Assembly: GCA_015521945.1 (NCBI GenBank)
Contig: WANG01000035.1
Location: 1 to 5,481 of the forward strand
Source: Candidatus Hydrothermarchaeota archaeon
GTDB lineage: Archaea > Hydrothermarchaeota > Hydrothermarchaeia > Hydrothermarchaeales > BMS3B
DNA length: 5,481 bases
Direction: 5' to 3'
Below the pieces are notes generated by a model that saw nothing but the letters and a program-made list of their open reading frames with translations, did no database searches and was not told the DNA's origin. A program made the translations under genes and the position numbers. This document shows, piece after piece, positions 4,397 to 5,481 of the stretch. Within the stretch, counting starts at the first letter, position 1, and the number at the start of each line of letters is the position of its first letter.

Positions 4397-5481
4397 GGAT
4401 GAGTTTCTCGTGGGTGAGGCTCTGGTAGGTGAGGAGCCGGAAATCGCGCACATTGACCTGGTTATAGGTCCGAAGAGCGGTGCAGCGGGCAGGGCGTTCG
4501 TGAACGCTTTAGCCCAGCCCCGCATGGGGCATACCCCCATTCTGGGTGTCATACGCCCCAACCTGCCCACCAAGCCAGCCACCCTGATAATCCCCAAGGT
4601 TACCATAAGGAGCCTTGAGGATGCCGAGAAGGTCTTCGGTCCAGCCCAGAGCGCCGTCGCAAAGGCGGTGGCGGATGCGGTGGAGGAGGGGATAATCCCC
4701 AAGTCGGAGGCGGAGAGGCTTGTTGCCATAGTTTCGGTGTTCATCCACCCCCGCGGGAGGGACTACCAGCGCATCTACCGCTACAACTACGCCGCAACCA
4801 AGCTGGCGCTGCGCAGGGCAATGCAGCGCTTCCCGTGTATAGATAAGGTTTTAGAGGAGAAGGATAAGTCTATGCATGCGATGATAGGATTCAGAATAAA
4901 CAACCTGAAGCATCCACCCTACCTTGAAGTTGCCCTTGACATTCCCGACTGGCGCAGGGTTGAGGGGATAATAAGGGCGCTGCCCAGGAGCGATGCCATA
5001 ATAATTGAGGCTGGCACACCCCTTATAAAGCGCTACGGCGTGGAGGTGGTGCAGAAGATTCACCAGCTCCGCCCCGAGAGCGTGGTGGTGGCTGACCTCA
5101 AGACCCTGGACACCGGCAACCTTGAGGCGCGAATGGCGGGCGATGCCACCGCAGACGTCATAGGCTTCTCTGGCTTGGCGCCGCTCAGGACCATGGAGAA
5201 GTTCATTGAGGAGTGCAGGAAGGTGGGAGCGCTTTCGCTGATGGACACCCTGAACGTTCCTGACCCCGTGGCGGTGCTGAAGAAGCTTAAGGTAAAGCCG
5301 GACATAGTTGAGCTGCACAGAGCCATAGACGTGGAGCAGAGCCAGGAGAGCCAGTGGGGCAACATCAGCGAGATCAAGAGGGTGTGCGGGGAGAAGACCC
5401 TCGTGGCTGTGGCAGGCGGGATACGGGTTGACAGGGTGAAGGAGGCGCTCGCCTCCGGGGCTGACATCCTGGTGGTCGGGA
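4389..5481 (+). CDS. fae-hps: Bifunctional formaldehyde-activating enzyme / 3-hexulose-6-phosphate synthase, 3' end cut by the window
   Basis: A fusion of two enzymes; 364 codons are present and the stop lies beyond the right edge. Family members are about 390 residues, so roughly 25-30 are missing. Residues 1-160 are the Fae domain, which condenses formaldehyde with tetrahydromethanopterin: VGEALVGEEPEIAHIDLVIG holds the catalytic His (H21), followed by FGPAQ (83-87), VFIHP (117-121) and YRYNYAATK (130-138). Residues 165 onward are the Hps domain, a TIM barrel interconverting hexulose 6-phosphate with ribulose 5-phosphate plus formaldehyde: EAGTPLIKRYG (207-217), VADLKTLDTG (234-243, with D236, K238, D241), ELHRAID (308-314), VAGGIRVD (341-348). 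In archaea this runs towards ribulose 5-phosphate, and Fae captures the released formaldehyde. HRAID differs from the common HRGID. The start overlaps the upstream gene by 8 nt. Confidence 0.96.
   Translation, partial: MIEDEFLVGEALVGEEPEIAHIDLVIGPKSGAAGRAFVNALAQPRMGHTPILGVIRPNLPTKPATLIIPKVTIRSLEDAEKVFGPAQSAVAKAVADAVEEGIIPKSEAERLVAIVSVFIHPRGRDYQRIYRYNYAATKLALRRAMQRFPCIDKVLEEKDKSMHAMIGFRINNLKHPPYLEVALDIPDWRRVEGIIRALPRSDAIIIEAGTPLIKRYGVEVVQKIHQLRPESVVVADLKTLDTGNLEARMAGDATADVIGFSGLAPLRTMEKFIEECRKVGALSLMDTLNVPDPVAVLKKLKVKPDIVELHRAIDVEQSQESQWGNISEIKRVCGEKTLVAVAGGIRVDRVKEALASGADILVVG

Noticed and set aside
4127..4744. 205-residue minus-strand frame opposite fae-hps
   Set aside because: The other strand encodes an unmistakable Fae domain; this frame is a Ser/Ala/Thr-rich shadow.
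4851..5467. Minus-strand frames opposite the Hps domain
   Set aside because: They are antisense to conserved TIM-barrel coding sequence and lack start signals.

Overview
The window looks like a piece of a euryarchaeal chromosome, most likely from a methanogen or a relative (a Methanosarcinales/Methermicoccus-type lineage is my best guess, held loosely). Four observations support this. There is a fused Fae-Hps gene, an arrangement typical of archaea that make pentose phosphates through the reverse ribulose monophosphate route. The amt-glnK pair is of archaeal type. The promoters carry TATA boxes (TTTAATACC, TTTAAATACC), and some are leaderless. The Shine-Dalgarno sites match GGAGGTGAT. The coding DNA is GC-rich and the intergenic DNA is AT-rich.

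Layout from left to right. (1) Positions 17-1643, minus strand: an ammonium transporter gene (amt) followed 10 nt later by a P-II signalling gene (glnK). The pair ends at a hairpin plus T-tract that contains the glnK stop codon. (2) Positions 1644-1810: an AT-rich divergent promoter region with a 23-bp palindrome and a further half-site 20 bp away, a good candidate operator. (3) Positions 1811-2738, plus strand: a two-gene operon of a MazG-like nucleotide pyrophosphohydrolase with a Cys-rich tail and a helix-hairpin-helix (HhH-GPD-like) protein; it appears to combine nucleotide-pool cleaning with DNA repair. (4) Positions 2740-3911, minus strand: a small Cys/His-rich single-span membrane protein followed by an HtpX-like M48 membrane protease carrying an apparently canonical EF-hand calcium loop. 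This unit converges on the HhH gene with only 1 nt between stop codons. (5) Positions 3912-4105: a second divergent promoter region. (6) Positions 4106-5481, plus strand: an unrecognised 96-residue protein whose end overlaps the start of fae-hps; fae-hps runs off the right edge about 25-30 residues before its expected end.

The window joins nitrogen uptake and sensing (Amt/GlnK), housekeeping repair (MazG/HhH), membrane protein quality control (HtpX) and C1/pentose phosphate metabolism (Fae-Hps). No RNA genes, CRISPR arrays, insertion sequences or phage genes are visible. The points most worth a second look are the EF-hand in HtpX, the Cys/His mini-protein paired with it, the uncharacterised protein coupled to fae-hps, the matching Cys4-Cys5-Gly6 start of those two divergent small proteins, and the palindromic operator in front of amt.
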